From: Fidelibacterota bacterium
GTDB taxonomy: Bacteria; Fidelibacterota; Marinisomatia; Marinisomatales; TCS55
Assembly (NCBI GenBank): GCA_014382015.1
Contig: JACNKN010000065.1
Location: 1-46,910, forward strand
Direction of reading: 5' to 3'
DNA length: 46,910 nt
Of this stretch, positions 34,082 through 42,911 are shown one piece after another (within the stretch, counting starts at the first letter, position 1; each line of letters opens with the position of its first letter). The notes under the pieces were generated by a model. The model had not been told where the DNA came from, made no database searches, and worked only from the letters and a program-made list of their open reading frames with translations. The translations under genes were made by a program, and so were the position numbers.

Positions 34082-35147
34082 TATTTTTTATCAGAAACCG
34101 GTTCGGATTCCAGTACAGCCGCTCCAAATTTCGGATGCACCTATCCTTGAAAAAGAGCTCCTTCGCACATGGTTAAATGTTAAGCCTGGAACCATAATCA
34201 ATGATTTGAAAGGCAATTCGATTATGGTGATTCAAACCGGATACCCGAATCCGAATGAGGGTCCGGATATTCGTAAAGCTGTTCTATTTAAAGATGGGAA
34301 ATTTGTTACTGGTGATATCGAATGTCATATTCGTTCTCGGGATTGGTTTTATCATGGTCATGATAAGGATCCAAATTATCGAAATATCATATTGCACATC
34401 ACAGCAATTCCAGATAAAATGGATTCGGAGTGGAAAGGGCTGTTAATTCATCTACGTCCAAAAGAACCGACAAAAAGTTGCCAACTTCGAAAGCATAATG
34501 TCAATCAATCGTTTGCTGACACACTTATTGCGTTGGGTTTAGATCGTCGTTCCCGCCAAGTGAAACGATATCAATCTCACAATTGGAAGGCATTGGTTTT
34601 ACAAGATATATTCAGATTGTTAGGTAAAGGGGGGAATGAAGATAATTTTCTTCAATTACTGAAATACTACCAAAATGGCTTTGTTGAAAATCATTCAATC
34701 ATGCAATCAATAAAGTGGCATCATCGTGGTATTCGTCCAAATGGCTGGCCGGAAAAACGACTCTCAATTGCCAGTCAGTTATTTAAAATGGTTCATTCCT
34801 TTAAAATGCACCCCCAACAAATTCCAATTATACCGGAATTTAATAACCACAAAAATTTATATATAGAATTGGTGGGCAATGTTTTAAATCCCTTGTCTGC
34901 AGCAGCCTGTCTTTTACGCAAAGAATATGATACATACCAGGTATTGAAACAGGATTGGCTTTGCTTAAAACTGGGATATTCATATGGAAAGTTTGAGAAA
35001 CAATTTTCTTACATATTAAGTAAGCGTCAGTTAAAAATATTTTCAATACTCCAGGGGCTGTTTGAATTGGAAAATAATTTTTGCAAAGGGTATCATTGTC
35101 ATGTATGTCCACTTAAGAAAAGAAATGGCTGTCATAACTCAAATTAA
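34071..35147 (+). CDS. DUF2851 family protein
   Basis: This 358-residue protein of unknown function is conserved in Bacteroidota and relatives. The family core is visible: GYPNPNEGPDIRKAVL, GDIECHIRSRDWFYHGHDKDPNYRNIILHI (an acidic and His-rich patch that looks like a nuclease-like active site), RPNGWPEKRLSIASQL, and a C-terminal Cys cluster (CKGYHCHVCPLKKRNGC) that probably binds metal. No function is established. The start overlaps plsC. Confidence 0.75.
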   Translation: MQPNIFYQKPVRIPVQPLQISDAPILEKELLRTWLNVKPGTIINDLKGNSIMVIQTGYPNPNEGPDIRKAVLFKDGKFVTGDIECHIRSRDWFYHGHDKDPNYRNIILHITAIPDKMDSEWKGLLIHLRPKEPTKSCQLRKHNVNQSFADTLIALGLDRRSRQVKRYQSHNWKALVLQDIFRLLGKGGNEDNFLQLLKYYQNGFVENHSIMQSIKWHHRGIRPNGWPEKRLSIASQLFKMVHSFKMHPQQIPIIPEFNNHKNLYIELVGNVLNPLSAAACLLRKEYDTYQVLKQDWLCLKLGYSYGKFEKQFSYILSKRQLKIFSILQGLFELENNFCKGYHCHVCPLKKRNGCHNSN

Positions 35148-35209
35148 AACAGATAAGATGGAATGGGTTTTTCAAAGATCTCTATTAGCCAAATTAGGTG
35201 GGAAAAAGC

Positions 35210-35238
35210 TTGACTGAGGAGGATTGGTCGGGTAATTT
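35210..35238 (+). promoter_or_regulatory. possible promoter for the mltD operon
   Basis: TTGACT (35210-35215) and TAATTT (35233-35238) are separated by 17 bp, 28 bp before the mltD start. The -35 is good and the -10 is poor. It lies in the 118-bp gap after DUF2851, the largest break in this stretch of plus-strand genes apart from the RNA-rich gaps. Confidence 0.35.
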
Positions 35239-35265
35239 CGCCAGCAAAAATATCCCTAAATATTA

Positions 35266-36876
35266 ATGAAACAGACATTTACAAGAATTATTATCATTTT
35301 GGCAATCAGCCTGGTATCTGGTTTTTCCCAGGAAAATAAATCTATCCGAACGGCGGCGGAACATTACGAGAATGGAAATGGTTTTGAAACCAATCAGAAC
35401 CGATTACCCCAACTTTTGCGTGATGTAAAAGTATTATTATCAGATGCCCTCATTGCAGATGTTATGGCGGATTCTATGGAGGTAGTTTATACATTAAACC
35501 GCATTTTTGATTTATTGACTGAAGCTGATCAATACGGGGATATGAACGATGAAGATCGAGAAGAATTTGATCGGTTTGAAGATGGATTAATTAATTTGTA
35601 TACGCATAGTTTTAGTACACTTGACAAAGTAGATGGTGTAATTACGGCGGAACACCTTCGAATGGATATCACCTCTTTAACGGAGCCAATCGAAGTTGAA
35701 ATGGGTGCAACTAAATTGACTGTTGTGGATGATCGTGATGGTCATATCCCTTTAGTTCGGAATAAAAAAGTGGATCAAGTAATACAGTATTTCCAAACAA
35801 AGGGAAGACGACAATTTGAAATTTGGCTGGAACGATTAGACGTTTACGGACCTATGATAGATAAAATAATTAGTGAATGTAATTTACCACCCGAATTGGT
35901 TTATCTTGCCATGATTGAATCAGGTCTCAATCCAAAAGCCTACTCCAAAGCGGCTGCAAACGGAATGTGGCAATTTATTTATTCTACAGGAAAGCTTTAT
36001 GGATTGGAAAGAAATTGGTATGTAGATGAGCGGCGAGATCCAGAAAAGGCAACCCGAGCCGCTTGTGCATATTTAACTGATTTATACGATGAATTTGACA
36101 ATTGGTATTTAGCTTTGGCTGCCTATAATGCTGGCGAAGGCAGAATTCGACGGGCAACACGTATTCATCAAACGTCTGATTTTTGGCAGCTTCATTCCCT
36201 CCCAAGGGAAACCCGGAATTATCTTCCTTATTTTTTGGCCGCAACTATCATTGCTGAAAATCAAGAGAAATATGGATTTTATAAGAAGGAAAAGAAAAAA
36301 CCTGCATTTGGATATGATGTTGTGCAGATTGAAAAAAGTGCTGATTTAATGATTTTAGCTCGATCAGCAGAAACAACATATAAAAAGTTGCGTAACCTCA
36401 ATTCTGAATTGAGACAATCAGCCACACCAACCAAAGGGTACGCTTTAAAAATCCCTATAGGGAAAAAAGATATTTTTATCGCTAATTATAATGGGCTTCC
36501 CGAAAATGAAAGATTTGCCCCTCAATTTGTGACCCATAAAGTTCGGAATGGGGAAAGTTTGTGGACCATCGCCAAAAAATATAGAATTTCCGTTCATGAT
36601 TTGGCGGCGGTAAATAAAGTGAGGAATCGCAGCATGATTCGTATTGGCCAGAAATTAACGATCCCTATTGCCGGCGTAAACATGGCTTCCATTCCTGTTT
36701 CAAGCATGCCTGGATTCAATAAATTGACATATAAGGTGAGAAAAGGGGATACACTGGGCCATATTGCAGAAGATTATGGTACCCGCGCTTCAAAAATAAG
36801 AAAATGGAATGGTATTAAATATGGACAGCATATTTACCCAGGACAAAAGTTGACATTATGGGTCAAACAGGGATAA
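35266..36876 (+). CDS. mltD: membrane-bound lytic murein transglycosylase D-like, with LysM repeats
   Basis: This is a 536-residue exported lytic transglycosylase. The signal peptide covers residues 1-21. The SLT (lysozyme-like) domain has PPELVYLAMIESGLNP with the catalytic Glu near residue 215, then GMWQFIYSTGKLYGL and ALAAYNAGEGRIRRA. Two LysM peptidoglycan-binding repeats follow at about residues 423-468 (VRNGESLWTIAKKY) and 487-533 (VRKGDTLGHIAEDY). There is no lipobox, so it may be periplasmic. The last 19 bp overlap sppA. Confidence 0.92.
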   Translation: MKQTFTRIIIILAISLVSGFSQENKSIRTAAEHYENGNGFETNQNRLPQLLRDVKVLLSDALIADVMADSMEVVYTLNRIFDLLTEADQYGDMNDEDREEFDRFEDGLINLYTHSFSTLDKVDGVITAEHLRMDITSLTEPIEVEMGATKLTVVDDRDGHIPLVRNKKVDQVIQYFQTKGRRQFEIWLERLDVYGPMIDKIISECNLPPELVYLAMIESGLNPKAYSKAAANGMWQFIYSTGKLYGLERNWYVDERRDPEKATRAACAYLTDLYDEFDNWYLALAAYNAGEGRIRRATRIHQTSDFWQLHSLPRETRNYLPYFLAATIIAENQEKYGFYKKEKKKPAFGYDVVQIEKSADLMILARSAETTYKKLRNLNSELRQSATPTKGYALKIPIGKKDIFIANYNGLPENERFAPQFVTHKVRNGESLWTIAKKYRISVHDLAAVNKVRNRSMIRIGQKLTIPIAGVNMASIPVSSMPGFNKLTYKVRKGDTLGHIAEDYGTRASKIRKWNGIKYGQHIYPGQKLTLWVKQG

Positions 36877-37748
36877 ACAGACCCACGTCAAACTTGAGAT
36901 GGCTTTGGTGGGGTCTGGGTAGTTTTTTTGCTTTGGTGATCGCTTTTAAGTTGGGTGCGTCATCTATTGGATTTTCTGGTGAAGGGTCAGGGAAAAAAGT
37001 GGGCATTGTAAATATTACCGGTCCAATTATTTCTTCAGAATCCACTGTTAAGCAATTGGAGAAGTACAGAAAACGCAGTGATATTTCAGCAATTGTTGTG
37101 CGGATTGATTCTCCCGGTGGGTTGGTGGCCCCGACTCAAGAAATTTATGAAAAGATTAAATCGGTTCGGGAAGAAAAACCAGTTGTATCCAGTATGGGAA
37201 CTGTGGCCGCATCCGGGGGCTATTATATTGCAGTTGCAGGAGATACAATCATGGCCAATAAAGGAACCATTGTGGGCAGTATTGGTGTCATCATGAATTA
37301 CCCGGTTATGACAGAATTATTGGACAAGGTTGGTGTTGAATTTGAAACGGTAAAAAGCGGTGAACTGAAAGATGTGGGATCCTATTCCCGGAAAGTAACC
37401 CAAGCAGATCGACAACATTTAAATGAAATGGTCATGGATATGTATGGCCAATTTGTGACCGCTGTATCCGAAGGAAGATCCATGGAAAAAGATGATATTA
37501 TTCCTTTAGCCGATGGTCGGGTTTTCACCGGATTACAATCAAAAGATTTAGGCCTTATAGACCTTATTGGTACATTTGAAGATGCCATTGATGTGGCTGG
37601 AATTATGGGCCATATTTCAGGAAAACCGAAAACGGTCCACCCGCAGAAGAAACGCCCCTCACTGCTGGACTGGCTATCTGGAAATTTGGGGCAAACGGTC
37701 AGTAGCTGGTTTGATGCACTACCAGCTTATCGCTGGCGAATGGAGTAA
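36858..37748 (+). CDS. sppA: signal peptide peptidase SppA (short form)
   Basis: This 296-residue membrane-anchored serine protease degrades cleaved signal peptides. One N-terminal helix (about residues 14-33) is followed by the S49 domain. The nucleophile Ser is in AASGGYYIA near residue 119, the general-base Lys in SGELKDVG near residue 169, with conserved DSPGG and GSIGV. Half-length SppA proteins such as this form octamers. It overlaps mltD and is followed 5 bp later by an HU gene. Confidence 0.92.
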   Translation: MGQTGINRPTSNLRWLWWGLGSFFALVIAFKLGASSIGFSGEGSGKKVGIVNITGPIISSESTVKQLEKYRKRSDISAIVVRIDSPGGLVAPTQEIYEKIKSVREEKPVVSSMGTVAASGGYYIAVAGDTIMANKGTIVGSIGVIMNYPVMTELLDKVGVEFETVKSGELKDVGSYSRKVTQADRQHLNEMVMDMYGQFVTAVSEGRSMEKDDIIPLADGRVFTGLQSKDLGLIDLIGTFEDAIDVAGIMGHISGKPKTVHPQKKRPSLLDWLSGNLGQTVSSWFDALPAYRWRME

Positions 37749-37753
37749 TTATA

Positions 37754-38041
37754 ATGACCAAACAAGATATAGTTGACATTGTTTCTAATGCCACTGGATT
37801 GACAAAAGTAGAAACTGAGGCAGTGATGAATGGCGTTATGTCAACGATCATTGAATCCCTAGGGAAAAATGATCGAGTAGAATTAAGAGGATTTGGCACT
37901 TTTGGTGTTAAACATCGTATGCCAAAAAAAGCAAGAAATCCTGGAACAGGTGAAACAATATTTCTCCCGGAACGTCATGTGCCGACATTTAAACCGGCAA
38001 AATACATGCGTTCACACGTAAACGAAAATCTGACTAAATAA
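37754..38041 (+). CDS. HU/IHF family DNA-binding protein
   Basis: This 95-residue nucleoid protein begins MTKQDIVDIVSNATGLTK, has the core VELRGFGTFGVKHR and the beta-arm ARNPGTGETIFLPERHVPTFKPAK. The Pro at the arm tip that kinks DNA lies in RNPGTG. HU and IHF cannot be separated from sequence alone in this phylum. The small basic gene follows after 9 bp. Confidence 0.93.
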   Translation: MTKQDIVDIVSNATGLTKVETEAVMNGVMSTIIESLGKNDRVELRGFGTFGVKHRMPKKARNPGTGETIFLPERHVPTFKPAKYMRSHVNENLTK

Positions 38042-38050
38042 AGAGGTGAT

Positions 38051-38146
38051 ATGCCCTGCGGTAAAAAACGTAAACGGCGCAAAATGAATACTCACAAGCG
38101 GAAAAAACGCTTGCGCGCTAATCGTCATAAAAAGAAAAAAGTATAA
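38051..38146 (+). CDS. 31-residue highly basic protein, AURKAIP1/COX24-like
   Basis: The product begins MPCGKKRKRRKMNTHKRKKR and is almost entirely Lys, Arg and His. This matches short FCB proteins annotated with an AURKAIP1/COX24 domain, related to a mitochondrial ribosomal small-subunit protein, so ribosome association is likely. A strong Shine-Dalgarno, AAGAGGTG, sits 2 bp before the ATG. It is too short for routine gene calling but is supported by the ribosome-binding site, the tight spacing after HU and the recognisable sequence. Confidence 0.85.
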   Translation: MPCGKKRKRRKMNTHKRKKRLRANRHKKKKV

Positions 38147-38158
38147 GACTCGTCTAAA

Positions 38159-39019
38159 ATGAAACGGGCCAGTATAATATGGCTTTTAATAGTTCCCCTT
38201 GTCCTGACAAGTTTTGTGGGGGCATGGAGGTATGACGGTCATCGTCGCATAAATTATATTGCTTCCCAACAACTCAATGGACCATTTGGCAGTTTTGTTA
38301 AACGAAATGCCGATGCACTCAAGTGGTATGGTCCTGCACCGGATTATATCAAACGGACTTACAAAAACGAATTCCATCGCCATTTTATTGATGCGGATGG
38401 TTATGATGATTTCCCTTTCAAAAACATCCCCAAAAATTATAATGAATTTGTCTCCAAGTACGGAGAGGACACCATTAAAAAAATGGGGGAAGTCCCCTGG
38501 GCTATTGAACAAACCTGTGATCGTATCATTTATTTATTTAAAAATGATCAGTTTGAAGAAGCGGTTTATTACATGGGTGCCCTGGGTCATTATATGGCGG
38601 ATATCCACATGCCCCTCCATACCGTATTGAATTATAATGGACAATTCACTGGAAACGACGGGATTCATTTCCGATGGGAAGGTCGGTTGGTGGATGAATA
38701 TATTAAACGAATCCATCCAGTGGGAGCTATCGAAAAAGTGGCAGACCCCTGGACATTTGCTATGGATATCGTGAGAGAGTCATATCAAGAACATCAGCGT
38801 CTATTGGATGCAGATACAAAAGCAAGATCTCTATTAACTAAAGATCAGGCTAAGGAACTCAATACCTATAAAATTCTCAGTTTTGAAAAACCATATTTGG
38901 ATGTTCTATACAACGAAACAGAAAATTTATTAAAAGATCGACTGGGAAGATCCGCCATCAGAATAGCATCCATCTGGCAATATTGCTGGGAACAGGCCGG
39001 GCGTCCCGAACTGCCATGA
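38159..39019 (+). CDS. zinc-dependent phospholipase C / S1-P1 nuclease-like secreted protein
   Basis: This 286-residue protein has a signal peptide (about residues 1-21, ending FVGA) and a mature start WRYDGH that supplies the N-terminal Trp and a His of the trinuclear zinc site seen in this superfamily. Later ligands are in HFIDADG, GALGHYMADIHMPLH (HxxxDxHxPLH) and TGNDGIHFRWEGRLVDEYI. The last pattern, GNDxxxHxxWE, is closer to P1/S1 nucleases than to bacterial phospholipase C. Its role could be extracellular nucleic-acid or phospholipid breakdown. The stop overlaps the xseA ATG. Confidence 0.75.
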   Translation: MKRASIIWLLIVPLVLTSFVGAWRYDGHRRINYIASQQLNGPFGSFVKRNADALKWYGPAPDYIKRTYKNEFHRHFIDADGYDDFPFKNIPKNYNEFVSKYGEDTIKKMGEVPWAIEQTCDRIIYLFKNDQFEEAVYYMGALGHYMADIHMPLHTVLNYNGQFTGNDGIHFRWEGRLVDEYIKRIHPVGAIEKVADPWTFAMDIVRESYQEHQRLLDADTKARSLLTKDQAKELNTYKILSFEKPYLDVLYNETENLLKDRLGRSAIRIASIWQYCWEQAGRPELP

Positions 39020-40227
39020 CCCCACCCAGAAATACATTCACAGTTTCTGAAATAACAGCCCAGATTAAGGGACAGATAGAATCCCGGTTTTCCAGCGTGT
39101 GGGTCCGGGGAGAAATTTCAAACTTTAAACATCATTCGTCCGGCCACATGTATTTTACGGTGAAAGATGCGTCTGCGGAATTACGCTGTGTTATGTTTCG
39201 CGGATTTAATCAATCGCTTCATTTCAAACCAGAAAATGGAATGGACGTAATGATCCAGGGGAAAATCACTGTTTACGAGCCGAGGGGACAGTACCAACTC
39301 ATGGTTCAACTGATGGAGCCCGCCGGGATTGGAACTCTTTATCTTGCTTTTGAAGCATTAAAAAAGCAATTGCTGGATGAGGGATTGTTTAATGATTCTA
39401 ATAAACAGGCATTGCCGACCTTTCCCAAAAAAATTGGAATTGTAACGTCCCCGACGGGGGCAGCTTTGAGAGACATGCTCAATATATTAAAGAGGAGAGT
39501 TCCTCATATTGATATCATTATTCGTCCAGCTTTAGTGCAAGGAGATGGGGCAGCAAAAGATGTATCTGCAGGTATCCGTGAATTAGAATCTATGGAAAAT
39601 ATTGATTTGATTATCATTGGACGTGGTGGTGGCTCATTAGAAGATTTATGGGCGTTTAATGAAGAATTATTGGCTCGAACCATTTTCGAAAGCACCATTC
39701 CAATATTATCCGCAGTCGGCCATGAAACGGATGTCACTATAAGCGACATGGTGGCAGATTTAAGAGCACCAACCCCATCAGCTGCCGCTGAATTAGCCTC
39801 CATAAGTATTTCTGAACTTGCCCAGAATATTATTACTCAACAGAATCAATTATATCGAATAATGGAAAATAGATTGAACAAACGCTGGCAGGAACTGGAT
39901 CATTTAATCGACCGTCAATCCTTACAGCATCCACGGATGATGATCATCCGGAACCGGGAAAAATTGGATATTATCATGCACCAGATAGATTTTTCTATGC
40001 ACCAATTTCTATCGATGAAACGAACTAAACTTAAAGGGTTTGAAAAAGAGCTATCTGTATTAAACCCTTCGGATATTCTTCATCGGGGATACAGTATTGC
40101 ATTCTCGGATGATGGATCTATTATTCGCCATGCAGATGATTTGAATGCAGGAGATTCATTCATTTTGAAGACGGGTTCCGGTCGTTTTTCAGCGGAAAAA
40201 AAGAAAATGCTTCCCGATAGTGAATGA
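39016..40227 (+). CDS. xseA: exodeoxyribonuclease VII large subunit
   Basis: This 403-residue catalytic subunit of ExoVII degrades single-stranded DNA into oligonucleotides. The N-terminal OB fold reads FSSVWVRGEISNFKHHSSGHMYFTVKD. The nuclease core has IGIVTSPTGAALRDML, RGGGSLEDLWAFNEE, and SAVGHETDVTISD...RAPTPSAAAEL. I chose ATG 39016, overlapping the upstream stop as ATGA; an earlier in-frame start at 38983 would run through the upstream gene. Confidence 0.95.
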   Translation: MTPPRNTFTVSEITAQIKGQIESRFSSVWVRGEISNFKHHSSGHMYFTVKDASAELRCVMFRGFNQSLHFKPENGMDVMIQGKITVYEPRGQYQLMVQLMEPAGIGTLYLAFEALKKQLLDEGLFNDSNKQALPTFPKKIGIVTSPTGAALRDMLNILKRRVPHIDIIIRPALVQGDGAAKDVSAGIRELESMENIDLIIIGRGGGSLEDLWAFNEELLARTIFESTIPILSAVGHETDVTISDMVADLRAPTPSAAAELASISISELAQNIITQQNQLYRIMENRLNKRWQELDHLIDRQSLQHPRMMIIRNREKLDIIMHQIDFSMHQFLSMKRTKLKGFEKELSVLNPSDILHRGYSIAFSDDGSIIRHADDLNAGDSFILKTGSGRFSAEKKKMLPDSE

Positions 40228-40239
40228 GTAAATTAAATA

Positions 40240-40470
40240 ATGACTAAACAGAAAAATTTAGATTTTGAGTCTGCGTTACGTCGCCTGGAAGAAATCGTCA
40301 CTTCTTTGGAGGGTGAAAATGAATCTTTGGAAAAAAGTCTGTCTTTATTTGAAGAAGGGGTCAATCTAACAGAATCATTACGAAGCCACCTTGACTCAGC
40401 GGAACAGCGGATACAAGTGTTGATGAAAGATACGGATGGCAATGTTTCCACAAAGGATTTTGAAGGCTGA
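40240..40470 (+). CDS. xseB: exodeoxyribonuclease VII small subunit
   Basis: This 76-residue coiled-coil subunit forms the ExoVII complex with XseA. The pattern DFESALRRLEEIVTSLEGEN, then SLEKSLSLFEEGVNL, is diagnostic. It follows xseA by 12 bp and its TGA shares a base with the nadK ATG. Confidence 0.93.
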   Translation: MTKQKNLDFESALRRLEEIVTSLEGENESLEKSLSLFEEGVNLTESLRSHLDSAEQRIQVLMKDTDGNVSTKDFEG

Positions 40471-41369
40471 TGACTAACAAAGTGCGCAAACCCAAATCTT
40501 TCGGTATTTGGGGGAATACAGATAAGCCTCGATTCTGGGAATTACTGGATCCTATTATGGTATGGGCAGCCGAAATGAATCTAACGCCATTTCTTACCAC
40601 TCGAATTCAAAGTCAACTGCCTGACGGTTTTAGTCATGAATTTCGCATCATTGAATCGGCGGAAGATTTTTTCCAGATTGACTTTTTACTTACATTGGGC
40701 GGAGATGGCACCATGCTTTCTGCAGCTCGAGCGGTGGGGCACCGCAAAACACCGATTCTGGGAGTTCACTTAGGTGAATTGGGCTTCATGGCAGAAGTGA
40801 CTGTGAGTGAAATGTTTGACAGACTGAATATGGTTGCTTCCGGTGCGTATAGTCTCCAGCGGCGGATGGTACTTAAAGCGGAAATTATCAATGGAAATGG
40901 TCCGACAGTTTTTTATGCCTTGAATGACTTTGTGATTGACCGTGGCCGCTCACAACGAATTATCACCATACGCCTTCTCTCTAACGACCATTTTGTATCT
41001 GACTATAAAGCTGATGGACTTATCATTGCTACTCCCACTGGATCCACAGCTTATTCTTTATCCGTTGGCGGTCCCATTGTGATGCCAAGGTTAAAAGCAA
41101 TTGTCGTATCACCCATCAGTCCCCATACCTTGACGCATCGGCCGATTGTTTTGCCCAATGACCGTAATTTAGAAATCAGTTTTCCTGAGGATGAAGTTGA
41201 AAATATTGCATTTGCTGTGGATGGACAGGTGAGCGAATACCTACACCCTCAAGATAAAATATTTATTCAAAGAGCTCCCTTCGAAATCCGTATGATTGAT
41301 TTTAAAGATTCTAACTATTTTCAAACACTCAGAAGAAAAATGGGGTGGGGGAAAAGAGGGGAAAGTTGA
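40470..41369 (+). CDS. nadK: NAD kinase
   Basis: This 299-residue enzyme phosphorylates NAD+ to NADP+. The GGDGT motif (TLGGDGTMLSAAR) lies near residue 76, followed by GVHLGELGFMAE, ALNDFVIDRG and the second signature ADGLIIATPTGSTAYSLSVGGP. The length is typical. It ends the plus-strand housekeeping stretch and is convergent with the tryptophanase gene 13 bp away, with no terminator visible between them. Confidence 0.95.
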   Translation: MTNKVRKPKSFGIWGNTDKPRFWELLDPIMVWAAEMNLTPFLTTRIQSQLPDGFSHEFRIIESAEDFFQIDFLLTLGGDGTMLSAARAVGHRKTPILGVHLGELGFMAEVTVSEMFDRLNMVASGAYSLQRRMVLKAEIINGNGPTVFYALNDFVIDRGRSQRIITIRLLSNDHFVSDYKADGLIIATPTGSTAYSLSVGGPIVMPRLKAIVVSPISPHTLTHRPIVLPNDRNLEISFPEDEVENIAFAVDGQVSEYLHPQDKIFIQRAPFEIRMIDFKDSNYFQTLRRKMGWGKRGES

Positions 41370-41382
41370 TGGATGGGCGGTT

Positions 41383-42777
41383 TTAAACGGGCTTGAATTC
41401 AGCGGTAAAATGCCTTAGGAATGTGGGCTGCTTTGTAATCTTGTAACCTGAAAGTTCATCTTTGGATTTATATATTTTACGCATGACTTCTATGACATAA
41501 TCTATATGACTCTGGGTGTGGGTTCTCCGGGGCAAAGCCAATCGCACCAATTCCATTTCAGAGGGGGTCTCTATACCGGATTCAGCATCTACCTTTCCAA
41601 ACATGACAGATCCGATTTCCACCGTACGTATACCGCCGACTCGATACATTTCTATCGATAAAGATTGTCCCGGGTATTGGAGCGGTGGTATGTGAGGCAG
41701 GAGTGCCTTGGCATCTATATAAACTGCATGGCCCCCTGGCGGCAATAGAATCGGTATGCCAATTTCTGACAAATGTTCTCCCAGATATCGAGTTTCTGAT
41801 ATTCTATAATGAAGATAACTTTCATCCAGCACTTCTTGTAATCCCACGGCAACCGCTTCCAAATCTCGTCCTGCCAATCCGCCATAGGTGGGGAAGCCTT
41901 CCGTCAAGATGAGTAAATCTTTCTCATGCTGGGCTGTTAAATCATCATTGGTGCATAAAAATCCACCGATATTTGCCATACCGTCTTTTTTTGCACTCAT
42001 GGTGCATCCATCCCCGTAACTCATCATTTCCCGGACAATTTCTTTAATGGTCTTATCCGCGTATCCTTCCTCACGGTGTTTGATGAAATAGGCATTTTCT
42101 GCGAATCGAGCTGCATCAAAGTAGAGGGGGATATCAAATTCAGACAGAACGGCCTTTACATTTTTAACATTTTCCATAGAGACCGGCTGGCCGCCGCCGG
42201 AATTGTTGGTAATGGTTATCATGCATAGGGGGATATTTTCCGCACCATATTTTTCAATGATATCCTTGAGTTTTTCAATGTCCATATTTCCTTTAAAGGG
42301 GTAGAGACTTTTGGGATCCAGGCCTTCATCGATGACCAGGTCTAAGGCTTTGGCTCCTGTGTATTCTACATTTGCCCGTGTTGTATCAAAATGGGTGTTA
42401 TTAGGAACAACAGATCCTTCTTTGCACATGACTGAAAATAAAATGCGTTCTGCGGCGCGACCTTGATGGGTTGGAATCACATGTTTAAATCCAAAAATAT
42501 CCTGAACCACGGATTCAAATCGTTGAAAACTCTGGCTCCCGGCATAGGATTCATCTCCCCGCATAATGGCAGCCCATTGTTCTGAACTCATGGCGCCGGT
42601 GCCGCTGTCCGTCAGTAAATCAATCAGCACATCTTGGGCATTCACCTTAAACAGATTAAAATGAGCATGCTGGATGATTGCTTCCCGTTCAGTTTCTGTG
42701 GTCATTTTGATGGGTTCCACAGATTTGATTATGAATGGCTCGATGACAGTTCTAAATGGTGTTTTTGTATTTTTCAC
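41383..42777 (-). CDS. tnaA: tryptophanase (beta-eliminating PLP lyase)
   Basis: This 464-residue PLP enzyme splits tryptophan to indole, pyruvate and ammonia. The PLP Lys is in MSAKKDG near residue 262, with IPTHQGRAAE for phosphate and cofactor contacts, and DAARFAENAYFIKHRE. Its closest relative is tyrosine phenol-lyase. The C-terminal LRHFTAEFKPV has His where phenol-lyases have Phe, and FDTT rather than FTTT stands at the substrate-specificity position, both favouring tryptophanase. The segment around the PLP Lys (DGCTMSAKKD...NIGGFL) reads more like phenol-lyase, so the call is not absolute. No TnaC-type leader peptide with a Trp codon is seen upstream. Confidence 0.85.
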   Translation of the reverse strand: MKNTKTPFRTVIEPFIIKSVEPIKMTTETEREAIIQHAHFNLFKVNAQDVLIDLLTDSGTGAMSSEQWAAIMRGDESYAGSQSFQRFESVVQDIFGFKHVIPTHQGRAAERILFSVMCKEGSVVPNNTHFDTTRANVEYTGAKALDLVIDEGLDPKSLYPFKGNMDIEKLKDIIEKYGAENIPLCMITITNNSGGGQPVSMENVKNVKAVLSEFDIPLYFDAARFAENAYFIKHREEGYADKTIKEIVREMMSYGDGCTMSAKKDGMANIGGFLCTNDDLTAQHEKDLLILTEGFPTYGGLAGRDLEAVAVGLQEVLDESYLHYRISETRYLGEHLSEIGIPILLPPGGHAVYIDAKALLPHIPPLQYPGQSLSIEMYRVGGIRTVEIGSVMFGKVDAESGIETPSEMELVRLALPRRTHTQSHIDYVIEVMRKIYKSKDELSGYKITKQPTFLRHFTAEFKPV

Positions 42778-42789
42778 GATATTTATTTA

Positions 42790-42819
42790 TTTTTATTTGA
42801 GATTAACTAAGACGGTCAA
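42790..42819 (-). promoter_or_regulatory. possible tnaA promoter
   Basis: On the minus strand, TTGACC (42819-42814) is followed 18 bp later by TAAAAA (42795-42790), about 12 bp before the tnaA start. The spacing and -35 are good but the -10 is weak and the leader would be very short. A second TTGACC lies at 42836-42831. Confidence 0.3.
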
Positions 42820-42845
42820 TTATTTTTTATGGTCAATAATATTGA

Positions 42846-42879
42846 ATGCTAAATTCAATTGGAATACAACATTTAGCAT
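42846..42879 (-). terminator. palindrome between hicB and tnaA
   Basis: atgctaaa (42846-42853) and tttagcat (42872-42879) are perfect inverse complements around an 18-nt interior that can itself pair weakly (attc/gaat). It lies 33 bp beyond the hicB stop in the direction of transcription, so it may terminate the toxin-antitoxin transcript or act as an operator. No strong T run follows. Confidence 0.35.
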
Positions 42880-42911
42880 CCATTATAATATACTGTAGAG
42901 TGGAGTGGCGA

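Noticed and set aside
35125-35217. 30-codon reading frame after DUF2851 on the plus strand
   Set aside because: It overlaps the DUF2851 end, has no ribosome-binding site, and shows no recognisable sequence; its end coincides with the putative mltD promoter.
42856-42906. TnaC-like leader peptide upstream of tnaA (about 16 codons on the minus strand, ending in Tyr-Tyr)
   Set aside because: It lacks a Trp codon and the W-x-x-x-x-x-x-x-x-x-x-P spacing of TnaC, has no ribosome-binding site, and overlaps the palindrome.
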